In this document: one piece after another, positions 26,201 to 35,883 of the stretch
Layout: every line of letters starts with the position of its first letter
Position numbering within the stretch: the first letter of the stretch is position 1
Source: JBBTCX01 sp964494205
Lineage (GTDB): Bacteria > Planctomycetota > Phycisphaerae > UBA1845
Assembly (NCBI GenBank): GCA_964494205.1
Contig: CAZBRD010000010.1
Span: 62,001-126,000, forward strand
DNA: 64,000 nt
Direction: 5' to 3'
Made by a program: the position numbers and the translations under genes
The notes under the pieces: generated by a model
Database searches by the model: none
Told to the model about the DNA's origin: nothing
The model's input: the letters and a program-made list of their open reading frames with translations, nothing else

Positions 26201-29200
26201 AGCCGATTCTCGCCTTGCGCGTGAATCGCATGGTGATGAAGGGCGAGTTGCCGGAAGCTCCGAAGGAGGATGCGTCGCCCGCAGCCACACCCGAAAAGGC
26301 GGCGAGCAAAGCCTCTACCCGCAAAGCGAAGCCGCGTGCGGTGGCGAGCTCCGAACCGACGAGCGACCGGTATCACCTTGCCCCCGCGCAAGGTAACAAG
26401 CGAATTGTTGTCGTCGCGATTCCGCAGCTCATCGAGGAAGTCCGCACGCTCGTCCAGAAGTTTGACGTGCCCAGCGGCGACGCGCCGGTGATGCGCACGA
26501 TCGATCTGATTTACTCCAACAACATCGAGATGGCGAAGGCCGTGCGCGAGCTGATGGGCTCGACCCCGCGCGTGGTACAGACGAAGGACGGCGGTAAGGA
26601 ATCGCCGATGACAAGTCGCATCAAGGGCGCGGACGAAGTGCTCTCGATCGTCGAGCAACCAAGCGGCAACGGCCTGGTGCTCTATGGTCCGCTGGTGGAT
26701 GTCGAGCAGGCGATCGAATGGATCAAGGACCTCGACGCCAAAGCTGCACAGGGTCGGGTGATCAAGGTTTACCGATTCGAAGAAGCTGACGTGGAAGACG
26801 TCGTCGATCTTGTGATGAATGTCGTCGACGTCACGCCTCCAGCAGCGGCCACACCGAAGCGCCAGCCGAGCAAATCTTCAAAGAGTGATGAAGCGGAAGA
26901 AGATGAAGGCAGCGAGTCGTCGTTCGAGACATCGAAGACGCGCGTTGGCACAGACCTGTACATCAAGGCCGACCTGATGGGCAACACAATGCTCGTGGCG
27001 GCCTCGCCGGCGAAGATCGCGCACATCGATGCGCTGGTCGCGCAGATCGAACCCAAGGATGAAAAGGGCGAATCGATTCTCGTGAAAGAGAAGCCGATCC
27101 CCAAGATGATCTATGAGCTTGAGTTCGCGGATGGTTTCGATGCGTCGCTCGACCTTGAGCGAGCTCTGAAACTCTTCTGGGACAATCCGGATGAAGTACC
27201 GGACGTCGATTATCAGGAGATCGGCGAGAAGCAAGTTCTCGTGGTTAAGCATCCCGACAAAGATCGTTTTCCCGAAGTTGAGGAGTTGATCAAGAAGTTT
27301 GCGGATCGCCTGCCGGAAGAGGACACGAAGAAGACACGCAAAGTCTTTGCGATGCCGCCGGGCATCAACGCCAAGGACGCCGCGGAGCGACTCAGGAACA
27401 GCTTCCCTGATATGGAAATCGAAATCAAGGACGTATCAAAACCCAACGACTACGGAATGGAAGTTCTGACTCCACCCACGAAGAAAGAGGAAAGTAATAC
27501 AAGCGCATCAGCGACAAATCCGTGCGTACTTCCGCTGGCGTTTCAACGATCGATCATGCAAATCTCGTTGGCGCTTCAGGAGGACACAGAAGAAGAACAG
27601 AGTGACGAGGAAAAGGCTGATAAGGCAGAGCGCGAGCTTGTTGAAGCGGAGCAGATGCGCGCAATGCAACAACTGGCTATGAACATGATGGCACAGCCTG
27701 AAGACAAGGCGAAGGCCAAACCTGAAGATAAGAAGGATGCCAAGCCCGAAGACAAAAAGTCGGCGACAGACAAGGATAAGAAGGACGAAACGAAGCGTAC
27801 GAAGCTGCCAACAGATCAGCCGGTCAAGATCACCTACGATCCATTGCAGGGTACGCTCATCATGGAGGGTCCCAAACTAACCGTTACCGAAGGCGAAGAT
27901 ATCCTTGATGAGATGGGCAAGGAAGTAGAGGAAATCCCTCCGCCGCCAGATATCAAGATCGTGCGAGTGCGGTATATCGATCTCGAAACGGCCGCGAACA
28001 TTCTCGAAGAAATGTTCAACACGCCGCGACAGCAACAGCAGCAGATGCAGAACATGATGCGCATGCAGCAACAGGCTGCGGCAGCGGCGGCACGGCAAGG
28101 ACAACAACAACCAGGTGGTAGACAGCCCGGTCAACCGGGACAAGACGACGAAAACCAGCCGGGTGGTCGCGGCGGTCAGCGGGGCGGCCAACCAAACATG
28201 CCGCAAATTCCTCAGATGCCGCAAATGCCGACTACGTCGGTGCGCGTGTATCCCAACCCGCGCGATCGGACTCTCATTTTGCGTGCGGACACCAGCCAGT
28301 ATCCCGCGATCATGGAACTGCTGGCGACGATCGATCAGCCGCAGCCGATCAACAGCGAGCTACGGGTGTTCACCCTCGAGAAGCTCAATGCGACAGAAGT
28401 GGAAACAGTGCTCAAGGAAATGCTTGGTCTCGAGGCCGCAGGTCGCGGTTCACGAGCGCAGGCGCGCCGTGCGACGCCGGGCGGCGCTCCCGATGGTGGT
28501 GGGGTGGTTGGTGGCGGAACTCCCGGCGGTGGTTCAAACCTTCCCGAGCAGATCATGAATCAGACCGTCGCGGGCATGCTCGGGATTGATACCTCGCACA
28601 TCAAGATTTCCAGCAACGCCGAGTCGAACACGATCCTTGCGATGGCGCCGAAGGCCGCGCTCGACTACATCGAAAAGATCATCAAGGAACTGGAAAGTCA
28701 CGATGCGCCTCCGCGCGATCTTGAGTACTTCTATCTGCAGCATGCCGACCCGGCGGAGCTGGCGGAGTTTCTGACAACGCACTTCGAAGAATCGTCGACG
28801 ATTGGCCGTAGCCTGCGTCGCGGCACGCGCGAGGGCGCAGCGCCAGCAGCCGGTGCATCAGGCGGCCGTTCGCTGAATGCGCCGACGTTCACGCCGTATC
28901 CGCGATTGAATCTGCTCACCGCGCAGGCGACGCCGGAACAGATGAAGGAAGTGAAGGATCAGGTCGCGAAGCTGGACGTGCCCAGCGATTTTGAAAAGCT
29001 GTACTCGGTCGCCCTCGCTCATGCCGACGCCAAGCAGGTAGCAGACACGCTGTCCAGCCTGTTCGCCGGAACTAGTCCGGCCCCTCGCGAAACCGGTCGT
29101 GGGTCTGTTGGTCGTGCGTCGTCCGGCAGCTCCGGACCGCGATTCATTGGCAACGAGGGTGAAGCCATCGTTTTCTACAGTGCGCCCAAGGGCTTACTGA

Positions 29201-31056
29201 CGGAAATCGAGCAACGAATCAAGCAGCTTGACGAAGAGGCGGGCAAGCGCTCGACGCCGCGCGAAATCGTCCTCACCAAGGCGACGCCGAGCAAGGTCGC
29301 CGATGCGATTGACGCGATGTACAACGGCGGTCGATCGGCGAGTAGCCGCGGCAGTGCAACTCCGGCTCGCGTGAAATCACGATTCACAATCACCGCACAC
29401 GATCCCACCAAGCGCCTCTTTGTCGTCGCTGATGACAAGATGTTCGAGGAAATTTCGGATCGGGCGAAGATGTTGGATCGTGACGACACGGGCATCGGCG
29501 CTACGCTCAGAATCTATCCCTTGAAGTATGCTGGGGCGAAAGAGCTATTGGGTAAGCTGACCAAGATGGTAACTGACTACACGTCGCGCCTAACCCCGGA
29601 CCAGAAATCAGGACTGGATGCGTTTAGCGTCGAGGCGGATGAGAAAACGAATTCGCTGGTTGTTCTCGGTGGTCCGGCTGTGTTCGGTTTCGTTGAAGAG
29701 TCTCTGAAGCTGATTGATATTCCTGCCAACGCAATCTCCGGCCCTGGCACGCTTTCGATGACGCTCAACAATACGGACGCGGCTGAAGTCGTTCAGAACT
29801 TGAAGAACATGTTCGCGGGCAAGCAGCTTGGTCCCGGCGAGTCGGTGCCGTCCATCGAAGCTAACAAAGCGGGCAACATGATCATCGCCAAGGGCACGCA
29901 AGGCCAAATGGACGAGATCAAGAAGTTCGTGGAACAACTGGACACGGTCGATCCCAATGCCCGCCAAGTGGTGGTTGTTCCGATCAAAAACGCGGACGCG
30001 TCAGCTGTTTCCCGAGCGCTGGGCGAAATCTATGTTCGCTCAGCTCCTACGCGAAACAACGTGCCGTCTATTTCGGTTTCCGAAATCCAGGGCTCGCGCG
30101 GCGTGCTGGTGAAGGCATCGCCGACGGACTTGGAGAAGATCAAGGCTACCATCGCTGAATTGGATTCGGAGAAATACAGCGGCGGTTCCGAGATTCGCGT
30201 CGTCGCGCTGAAGTATGCGGATGCAACTGAGCTGAAGACAGCCGCAGAGGCCATTTTGGCCAAAGCGGGCGGCACGGGTCGCGGCGAACTCATGGGCGGC
30301 GTTCGCGTGGGTACGCTCGCGTCGAGCAACGCAATCGTCCTGAGTGGCGACAAGGCCGCGTTAGATTCACTGGAGGTTGAAGTCGCACGACTTGACACGC
30401 AAGCGGGCGAGCAGGGCGTGAAGCCGGTGCTCATTACGTTGAAAGTTGCCCCGGTCAGCAAGATCATGCCGACACTCGAACACTTGTTCGATCAACGGCG
30501 TACAAGTACCGGTAGCGGTACTCGTACCAACCAACAACCAGCAGTGATGATTCCCAACCCCGCACTCAACGCAATCTTAGTGCATGCCTCTCCACGAGAC
30601 CTGAGTAGTATTCGGGCCACCATCGAAGCAATGGACATTGAGGAGGTCGGCGCAGCACCGGAATTTCGAATCGTTCAGATCAAACCGGGTATACCGGTAA
30701 CGCAATTGGCGGAAAAGGTTGAACAGGCAGTCAATGAAAACGCAGTGTTCACAAACCCTCGAGAACCGCAGAGTATTAGTCTAACCCCGGATCAACGCTC
30801 CAATTCGATCATTATCGCCGGCAGCGCTCAATTATTCGATCAATCGGAACGAATGATTAAGATGTTGGAAGAAATGGGGCCGTCGGGACAAGTGGTTACG
30901 GCCATCTACCGCCCGACCAATACCAAAGTCGAAGATCTGCAGAGACTGATCGAGGAATTGAAGAATCGTGCGGCCGGTGGAGGTAATCCGGGACGTAGTG
31001 GCAGCGGCGGAAGCAATCGCTCGCCGTCGCCGCAACAATCCCCGCGTCGGCGCTAA
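23254..31056 (+). CDS. giant secretin N-domain repeat protein lacking a secretin barrel
   Basis: A 2600-residue exported protein. It has a hydrophobic segment near residues 28-46 ending STFAYF-like, consistent with a signal peptide, then a Lys/Gln/Pro-rich linker. From about residue 160 to the end it consists of roughly two dozen units of about 80-110 residues with one pattern: a strand-helix part (for example RIYPLKYAGAKELLGKLTKM) and a strand-helix part ending in Leu-Asp (for example NSLVVLGGPAVFGFVEESL). This is the KH-like fold of secretin N1-N3 domains. Gly/Gln/Pro linkers and an acidic Lys-rich stretch near 1440-1510 separate some units. No C-terminal secretin barrel follows; it ends in a Ser/Pro/Arg tail. 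It precedes the true secretin, so it probably forms a stack of periplasmic rings or a scaffold around the channel. Confidence 0.85.
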   Translation: MTRCLHTSSFLPTWSSGRKAMSLFALALGCVISLSMSSHTFAYFQDKPEEKKEEQPQNPPAAQPNQPTQPPGGKVQIDPDTQKKIDDLMQQENAKKAEENKGGAKPAEDKNARRGSKAKTPAKGGAQPAAGAPNVPPVGMPDHGAMIANPALDAGPSATVNIPPDLVTDSSVPPEQRKYKFSIQDGTYEQLVQGIAHQTGLGVLGDVPKDGRLTFVTDQELSFDEMLNQVRTLLFDYKPLDPYTIYRTATGLKVIRVNDFLRKIQPERMFRSIEEFRTANVVPNELVFVIFTPTSGAISDLRQVRDFMPDYFRVAPMESSDDSNSVSLYGLASDIEKYLGLVKFFANEGGNDPRTVEPIRIEHILPSDAMNKLNSLMDLTGQPKQPGAGRAQRSATPDVLDTLPAPTVVVIPDDAMGVLLVRAMPDKIAEIKKLLPYIDVANGTSYPPVVIPVQHADPATLLSTIQQILAVTDVASSSGVPAMPPAAPAAPAAGGKPARKKAPRPAAPVSTDSVTLLPHPAGNALIAIGSDEEVSHVRELVAKFDIADVVGPIRIPLTHRHAVEITTTLNNFFSGNSPKAAATPAPQLIADNSGTSFWFVGTERDLARTRELLPQIDIPVDDPPTLHTVRLKYQKASFVANMLREYDGADPAVAPQAAPGAPPKPRGKRRAPASTTASKFTADDDNNLLYILCTNEEWADYDQFIKSLDVPIGDPSEFTRLEIANIDPNEAIEQLRGIVGEDGPQGVIQYLVSGKSILVFNATDSDVKQMQTLLREIDRPTEIQSHTFEIKYADPGDLMAIIEKLVTGESSEPSAPRRRGGKRQGAAAPEGAPAPVTISSSSNGELTMIPHGNLLIVKTTPNKMKQVAEIIAEFDVEHNKQTIHVFDDFQPTTDINMISDTLESILGASGKHGKDEGKPGASAPQLIPQPSAHRLLVLADAEQFKEIEELLTVLRTSENVEIPEVAFIDLKHAEADKLVSDIEPILALRVNRMVMKGELPEAPKEDASPAATPEKAASKASTRKAKPRAVASSEPTSDRYHLAPAQGNKRIVVVAIPQLIEEVRTLVQKFDVPSGDAPVMRTIDLIYSNNIEMAKAVRELMGSTPRVVQTKDGGKESPMTSRIKGADEVLSIVEQPSGNGLVLYGPLVDVEQAIEWIKDLDAKAAQGRVIKVYRFEEADVEDVVDLVMNVVDVTPPAAATPKRQPSKSSKSDEAEEDEGSESSFETSKTRVGTDLYIKADLMGNTMLVAASPAKIAHIDALVAQIEPKDEKGESILVKEKPIPKMIYELEFADGFDASLDLERALKLFWDNPDEVPDVDYQEIGEKQVLVVKHPDKDRFPEVEELIKKFADRLPEEDTKKTRKVFAMPPGINAKDAAERLRNSFPDMEIEIKDVSKPNDYGMEVLTPPTKKEESNTSASATNPCVLPLAFQRSIMQISLALQEDTEEEQSDEEKADKAERELVEAEQMRAMQQLAMNMMAQPEDKAKAKPEDKKDAKPEDKKSATDKDKKDETKRTKLPTDQPVKITYDPLQGTLIMEGPKLTVTEGEDILDEMGKEVEEIPPPPDIKIVRVRYIDLETAANILEEMFNTPRQQQQQMQNMMRMQQQAAAAAARQGQQQPGGRQPGQPGQDDENQPGGRGGQRGGQPNMPQIPQMPQMPTTSVRVYPNPRDRTLILRADTSQYPAIMELLATIDQPQPINSELRVFTLEKLNATEVETVLKEMLGLEAAGRGSRAQARRATPGGAPDGGGVVGGGTPGGGSNLPEQIMNQTVAGMLGIDTSHIKISSNAESNTILAMAPKAALDYIEKIIKELESHDAPPRDLEYFYLQHADPAELAEFLTTHFEESSTIGRSLRRGTREGAAPAAGASGGRSLNAPTFTPYPRLNLLTAQATPEQMKEVKDQVAKLDVPSDFEKLYSVALAHADAKQVADTLSSLFAGTSPAPRETGRGSVGRASSGSSGPRFIGNEGEAIVFYSAPKGLLTEIEQRIKQLDEEAGKRSTPREIVLTKATPSKVADAIDAMYNGGRSASSRGSATPARVKSRFTITAHDPTKRLFVVADDKMFEEISDRAKMLDRDDTGIGATLRIYPLKYAGAKELLGKLTKMVTDYTSRLTPDQKSGLDAFSVEADEKTNSLVVLGGPAVFGFVEESLKLIDIPANAISGPGTLSMTLNNTDAAEVVQNLKNMFAGKQLGPGESVPSIEANKAGNMIIAKGTQGQMDEIKKFVEQLDTVDPNARQVVVVPIKNADASAVSRALGEIYVRSAPTRNNVPSISVSEIQGSRGVLVKASPTDLEKIKATIAELDSEKYSGGSEIRVVALKYADATELKTAAEAILAKAGGTGRGELMGGVRVGTLASSNAIVLSGDKAALDSLEVEVARLDTQAGEQGVKPVLITLKVAPVSKIMPTLEHLFDQRRTSTGSGTRTNQQPAVMIPNPALNAILVHASPRDLSSIRATIEAMDIEEVGAAPEFRIVQIKPGIPVTQLAEKVEQAVNENAVFTNPREPQSISLTPDQRSNSIIIAGSAQLFDQSERMIKMLEEMGPSGQVVTAIYRPTNTKVEDLQRLIEELKNRAAGGGNPGRSGSGGSNRSPSPQQSPRRR

Positions 31057-31182
31057 GTTCGTTCTGGGTCGGAACTTCTTGAAACAAGGCGGGTTCTTTT
31101 ACCCGTCGACATTGAAGATTATAAGCGAGTGGAAACTCGATTTCCAGGATGGAAGTACATCGGGATGAAAGGATCAGCGGTC

Positions 31183-34100
31183 ATGCATCACCACGAATGT
31201 GACAGAGGATGGGCTTTGCTCAGTAGTTCCCTGGTTCATAACGCAAGTCGCGCGCTTCGGCGTACTTTGCAACTAGCCGTGCTTGCCGTCGCGCTCTTTG
31301 CGACCAATGCTGCATGGGCTGCTGACGATGAATCTGCTCAGGCCCAACCAGCTGAGAAGAAAAACGAACAACGTCAGGACGCACCGAAGCGCGACGCCGC
31401 TCCTCCGTCACGTGGCCAGGCGCCCGTGCGTCAGCAGGCTGCCGGCGCACAACCGGCAGGTGCGCAGCCCGGTCAGCCGGGTGCCCAACCGCCAGTACCG
31501 ACACAAAGAGATAACGTAAAGGATCTGCTTGCTCAGCTCGACCCCTCTATGCTGCAGTTGTCAGGTGCCGACCTGAACTTCGAAATCGTCGGCGGTCAAG
31601 TCGTGATTGTCGGCACGGAGCAAGATGTAAAGGTCGTGGAATCGATCATGCGTTTGCTCGATGACGCTGGTCCGCGAAAGCAAATCCGCGTTGTGCAAGT
31701 GGACAACAAAGACGCGAAGGAGATTTCTCAACAGTTGCAGTCTGCCATTCGAGAACGTGAAAAGTACCGACCCTCGGATGATCAGACCACGCTGTCGGCG
31801 GTGGGGTCCAACATCGTTCTGGTCTCGGCGCTTCCCGACGATATCGATTTCATCGAAACCCTGATTCATGACGTGGACCTGATTCCTGACGCCATACAAA
31901 ACCTCGAAAGCCAGTTGTTGGTGTTTCAGATTAAGTATCGCAAGGCCAGCGAAGTCTCGACCTTGATGAAGGACTTCCTGAAGAAGCTCCAGGATAAGCG
32001 CGGAGCCAAGGAAATCACCGTCACTCCGAACAACATCAACAACACAATCACCGTGATTGCGCCGGAAACCGACCGCCCGAAGATACAGGCGATTCTAGAT
32101 ACGCTTGACGTTGAGCCGACGGAAGCCGGTGGCGGAAAGTCCGAACTCGTTCTTTTCCCGCTCATGCACTCCAAGGCGACAGAGCTGGCGGAAACCCTGG
32201 ATAAGCTCATCAAGGAGGAGACAACAGGTGATAATTCTGCTGAAACGAAAACCATCAATCAGTTGATCCTCAAGAGAGTGTCACCGGATGGCACCATCCG
32301 CGAGATGTCGCCGCTCGATCTGGGTAAGGAAATCCGCATCATTCCGGACGACGGTACCCAAAGCCTGATCGTCGCGACGGTGCAGAAGAACATCGAACCG
32401 CTGGGCGAATTGATCCGAATTCTCGACGGCGTGCCGTTGGCAGCCAATCTGGATGTGAAGCTTTTCTCGCTCAAGTTTGCGGATGCGACTCAACTCAGCG
32501 AAACGATCAAGCAGATGTTTGATGACGCCAAGGGTCTGCCGCCCGATCCCGATGGTAGCGGCGAAGACGGCGTTCCCGATGCCGGACCAGGTCGTGCGCT
32601 GGTTTATGAAATCACGCTGTCGCCGGATGCCCGCACGAACACGCTCGTCGCCTCCGGCAGACAGGATCAGCTCCAACTCGTCGAGAAAATCGTCTCCGAC
32701 CTAGACAAGCCGGCCACCGCTTTGAAATTTCCCTTGAAGCTCATTCCCATTCAAAACTCGGATGCGACGCGGATCGCCGTGTTGCTTCGCAAGTTGATTG
32801 ATCAGCGCGAAGAGAGTGCTGATTCAACAGAAGTGAGCGGTTCAGCGCTGGTGCGCGAGAAGGTGTTCCTCTCGACGGATGTCGCGGGCAATGCGCTGCT
32901 GGTGTCCGCTTCCCCCGAAAACCTCGACGAGATCGTCTCGATCGTTAAGCAGCTCGACACGCAGCCGGCCAAGGGACATGAGCAGATTCATATTCTTCCG
33001 TGCAAGCGTTTGTCGGTGAAGGACCTGAAGGAAAAGATCGACGAGCTCTGGGCGCGTAAGGCCGCTCTCGTCGGTTGGGACGAGCAGCTCGACGATCCGC
33101 CCGTCATCGCGATCGATGAGCGAAGCAATTCGCTGGTGGTCGCGGCTTCGCCGGATGATTTTTCCGAAATCAAACGCGTCGTCGAAGTGCTTGAGTCGCA
33201 ACCGCTGCTCAGCGACACGCAAATCTTCAAGTTGAATTATGTCGATGCTAACGTACTCACCGATATGCTCGATAAGATTTTCGAAGGCTTTGCAGCCGGG
33301 TCCGAGTCGTTCGTCAAGCCGACGGTTGTTCCGGATCAACGCAGCAACACGATCGTCGTGGCTGGCTCGCAGGATTCGATGGAGCGCGTCGATTACCTCG
33401 TGAAGCGACTCGACGTCGAAGCCGGTCCCACGACGGCGATTTTTAAGGTCTACCCATTGCGTCACGGGTCATCGACCAAGCTCGCGTCGCGCATGCAGCA
33501 GTTGTTCGACTCGCGCAAGGAGGGCGAAGAGGGCACGCGAACTCCGATCGCGATCCTCGCGGACGAGGCGTCCAACAGCCTGATCGCCAGTGCGTCGCGC
33601 GACGATCACGATGTCATCGTCGATCTGATCGGCCTGATGGATCGTCCGTCGAACATCGCGCGCCAGTTCGAGATTTTCCCGCTCAAGTTCGCCAAAGCGG
33701 CGGTCGTCGCGGAAAAGCTGTCGACCATCTTTGCGTCGCAGGGCGAAGGTGCCTCCGGTCGTGTAGATGCAGTGGCTGCGGAAGCGGACGAGCGTACCAA
33801 CTCGCTGATTGTTTGGGCTTCGCCCTCTGAAATGGCGAACATCGGCGAAGTTATTCAGAAGTTGGATACCGATCGCATCGTGGTGGAAATGGGCGTCAAG
33901 ATCATCCAGTTGAAGCAAGCGCTGGCTGAGGATTTCGCAACCCTGCTCACAGAAACGATTCTCGGCGAAAACTCCGGCGGCGACGACGAACGCGCGGTTA
34001 TCGTGTCGTTTCCGTGGAAGCGGCCCGACGGCACCATCGAGCATCGCAAGATGCTGCGACAGGACATTAAGGTTCAGGCGGATCGACGGACGAATTCGCT

Positions 34101-35874
34101 GATGGTCATGGCCCCCGCGGACAGCATGTCGATGCTGGAGTCGATGATCGAGGATTTCGATCGCGTTCGCCCCATCAAGTCCGAAGTGCGCCTGTTCCCG
34201 CTCATCAACAGCGACGCCACCACCATGGTCGAGAAGCTCAACGAGCTGTTCAAGACCGAAGAGGGCGGCGGTGGCGGCGAGGACACCGTAAAGAGCCAGT
34301 TGGTCTTTGGCGATTTGCCCGCGGAATTTGATATCGCCAGCGTCGGGCAGGACCTTCGTTTCTCAGCCGATGAACGTACGAACACGCTGATCGCCGCCGG
34401 TGCGGAAATCGATCTGCGAATGGTTGAGGAACTCGTTCGCTGGCTCGATGCTCAGGAAGCGGAGCCGCGTCTCAACGAAGTGATTCAGGTTGCCTACAAC
34501 CCGGCTGAGAAGATTGCTTCAGCCATCAAGAGTTTCGTCGATCAGGAGCAGGCGGTACTGGGCGAAGCAGTAGATCAGGAATCGATTCGCGCCCGCGCGG
34601 AACGACAGATTTCAGTTGAGAGCCTTTCCAATGAGGGAACCGGTGATGGCGGTGGCAGCAGCGGCGGAAGCAGCTCGCTGATCCTCGGCGTTGCTCCGCG
34701 ACGTTATCAGGAAACGATGGACCTGATCCGCAAGCTCGATCGCCCTGAACCGCAGGTGAGGATTTCGGTTCTCATCGCCGAAGTCACGCTGACGGACAAC
34801 GTCGAGCTTGGCATGGAAATCGCAGGCCGCGATCTGGACTTCTCAGACAGCGCCGTGCTCGGTCCCAACGGTGTCATCCAAGGTCCGGACTTCGACTGGA
34901 TTTCCGGCACTGACCTCGGAGCAGCCGGTCTCGGACTCGGCGGTTTCAACTTCACCGTCACCGGCGAAGACTTCAGCTTCCTTCTGCACGCCGTGCAACA
35001 GGACAGCCGACTTGAGATTCTCTCCCGTCCAGTGCTCTTGGTTCGCAACGGCGAAGAAGGAAAGATTTCGATCGCCGATCAGGTTCCGTTCGTCGAAAGC
35101 TCGCAGATCAATGACACGGGTTCGACAAACTCGACCATCAGTTCAGAGGAAGTGGGTATCATTCTGACGGCTACTCCGCACATCAGCCCGGACGGCTACG
35201 TGACGATTGAGCTCAACCAGAAGGTCTCCAACTTCAGCGGCGAGAACATCCAGCTAACGGAAGGCGTTTCGTCGCCGATTATTTCCGAACGCGAAGTGGA
35301 CACCAATGTCACCGTCCGCGACGGCGAGACGGTGGTCGTTGGTGGTTTGATCACTTCGCGCGAATCGGAATCGGAAAACAAGGTGCCGCTGCTCGGTGAT
35401 ATTCCCATACTCGGCCAGCTTGCCCGTGCAAACTTTGTGACCACGCAGAAGACGGAACTCCTGATGGTTCTCAGCGTGGATATTCTTCGCACGGATGAGG
35501 ACTTGAAGAAAATGTCCGTCGAAGAGCGCGACCGATTCGTCATGCCCGACACGATTCGCCAGAGCCCGCTGATGGAAGGCCTGCGCATCCGTCCGGAGGA
35601 AGTGGGCATGGGACCACGCCCGGCAAACTCGACGACGCCGATGTCGCCCACCACGCCGCCGCCCGCGCGGGGCAACGAGCGAGATCTGTACGGCCCGCGT
35701 CCCAAGACGTACGGTCCGACGATCACGCCGAAATCAGCGTCGACGAGTACAGCCAGAGGGCCTGCTTCCTATGGACCGAAGGTAGTGCGAAACGACGCGA
35801 CCGAGCCGCAGCAGACGGCGCCGTTGCATGAGATAGCAGAAATAGAGGCTGCGGCCATCATCGAGCCGCAGTAA
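31183..35874 (+). CDS. gspD: giant secretin GspD/PilQ-like with about twelve N-domains
   Basis: The outer-membrane channel of the system. From the ATG at 31183 (preceded by AAAGGAT) it has 1563 residues, over twice the usual GspD. A signal peptide (LRRTLQLAVLAVALFATNAA, cut after AWA) and a Pro/Gln linker are followed by about twelve N-domain repeats (for example LFPLINSDATTMVEKLNELF with TNTLIAAGAEIDLRMVEELV). The secretin domain is at about residues 1185-1440: VRISVLIAEVTLTDNVELGM, then the lipid-facing VDTNVTVRDGETVVVGGLI and the signature VPLLGDIPILGQL. The C-terminal tail (about 1490-1560) is Pro/Ser/Thr rich and may be the pilotin-binding S region. An upstream GTG at 31129 is a less likely start. 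A usual secretin has three or four N-domains. Confidence 0.92.
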   Translation: MHHHECDRGWALLSSSLVHNASRALRRTLQLAVLAVALFATNAAWAADDESAQAQPAEKKNEQRQDAPKRDAAPPSRGQAPVRQQAAGAQPAGAQPGQPGAQPPVPTQRDNVKDLLAQLDPSMLQLSGADLNFEIVGGQVVIVGTEQDVKVVESIMRLLDDAGPRKQIRVVQVDNKDAKEISQQLQSAIREREKYRPSDDQTTLSAVGSNIVLVSALPDDIDFIETLIHDVDLIPDAIQNLESQLLVFQIKYRKASEVSTLMKDFLKKLQDKRGAKEITVTPNNINNTITVIAPETDRPKIQAILDTLDVEPTEAGGGKSELVLFPLMHSKATELAETLDKLIKEETTGDNSAETKTINQLILKRVSPDGTIREMSPLDLGKEIRIIPDDGTQSLIVATVQKNIEPLGELIRILDGVPLAANLDVKLFSLKFADATQLSETIKQMFDDAKGLPPDPDGSGEDGVPDAGPGRALVYEITLSPDARTNTLVASGRQDQLQLVEKIVSDLDKPATALKFPLKLIPIQNSDATRIAVLLRKLIDQREESADSTEVSGSALVREKVFLSTDVAGNALLVSASPENLDEIVSIVKQLDTQPAKGHEQIHILPCKRLSVKDLKEKIDELWARKAALVGWDEQLDDPPVIAIDERSNSLVVAASPDDFSEIKRVVEVLESQPLLSDTQIFKLNYVDANVLTDMLDKIFEGFAAGSESFVKPTVVPDQRSNTIVVAGSQDSMERVDYLVKRLDVEAGPTTAIFKVYPLRHGSSTKLASRMQQLFDSRKEGEEGTRTPIAILADEASNSLIASASRDDHDVIVDLIGLMDRPSNIARQFEIFPLKFAKAAVVAEKLSTIFASQGEGASGRVDAVAAEADERTNSLIVWASPSEMANIGEVIQKLDTDRIVVEMGVKIIQLKQALAEDFATLLTETILGENSGGDDERAVIVSFPWKRPDGTIEHRKMLRQDIKVQADRRTNSLMVMAPADSMSMLESMIEDFDRVRPIKSEVRLFPLINSDATTMVEKLNELFKTEEGGGGGEDTVKSQLVFGDLPAEFDIASVGQDLRFSADERTNTLIAAGAEIDLRMVEELVRWLDAQEAEPRLNEVIQVAYNPAEKIASAIKSFVDQEQAVLGEAVDQESIRARAERQISVESLSNEGTGDGGGSSGGSSSLILGVAPRRYQETMDLIRKLDRPEPQVRISVLIAEVTLTDNVELGMEIAGRDLDFSDSAVLGPNGVIQGPDFDWISGTDLGAAGLGLGGFNFTVTGEDFSFLLHAVQQDSRLEILSRPVLLVRNGEEGKISIADQVPFVESSQINDTGSTNSTISSEEVGIILTATPHISPDGYVTIELNQKVSNFSGENIQLTEGVSSPIISEREVDTNVTVRDGETVVVGGLITSRESESENKVPLLGDIPILGQLARANFVTTQKTELLMVLSVDILRTDEDLKKMSVEERDRFVMPDTIRQSPLMEGLRIRPEEVGMGPRPANSTTPMSPTTPPPARGNERDLYGPRPKTYGPTITPKSASTSTARGPASYGPKVVRNDATEPQQTAPLHEIAEIEAAAIIEPQ

Positions 35875-35883
35875 GTTTCAGCG

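Noticed and set aside
23254..31056. Interpreting the 2600-residue protein as the secretin itself
   Set aside because: It lacks the C-terminal VPLLGDIPILGQL-type secretin domain, which is present only in the next gene.
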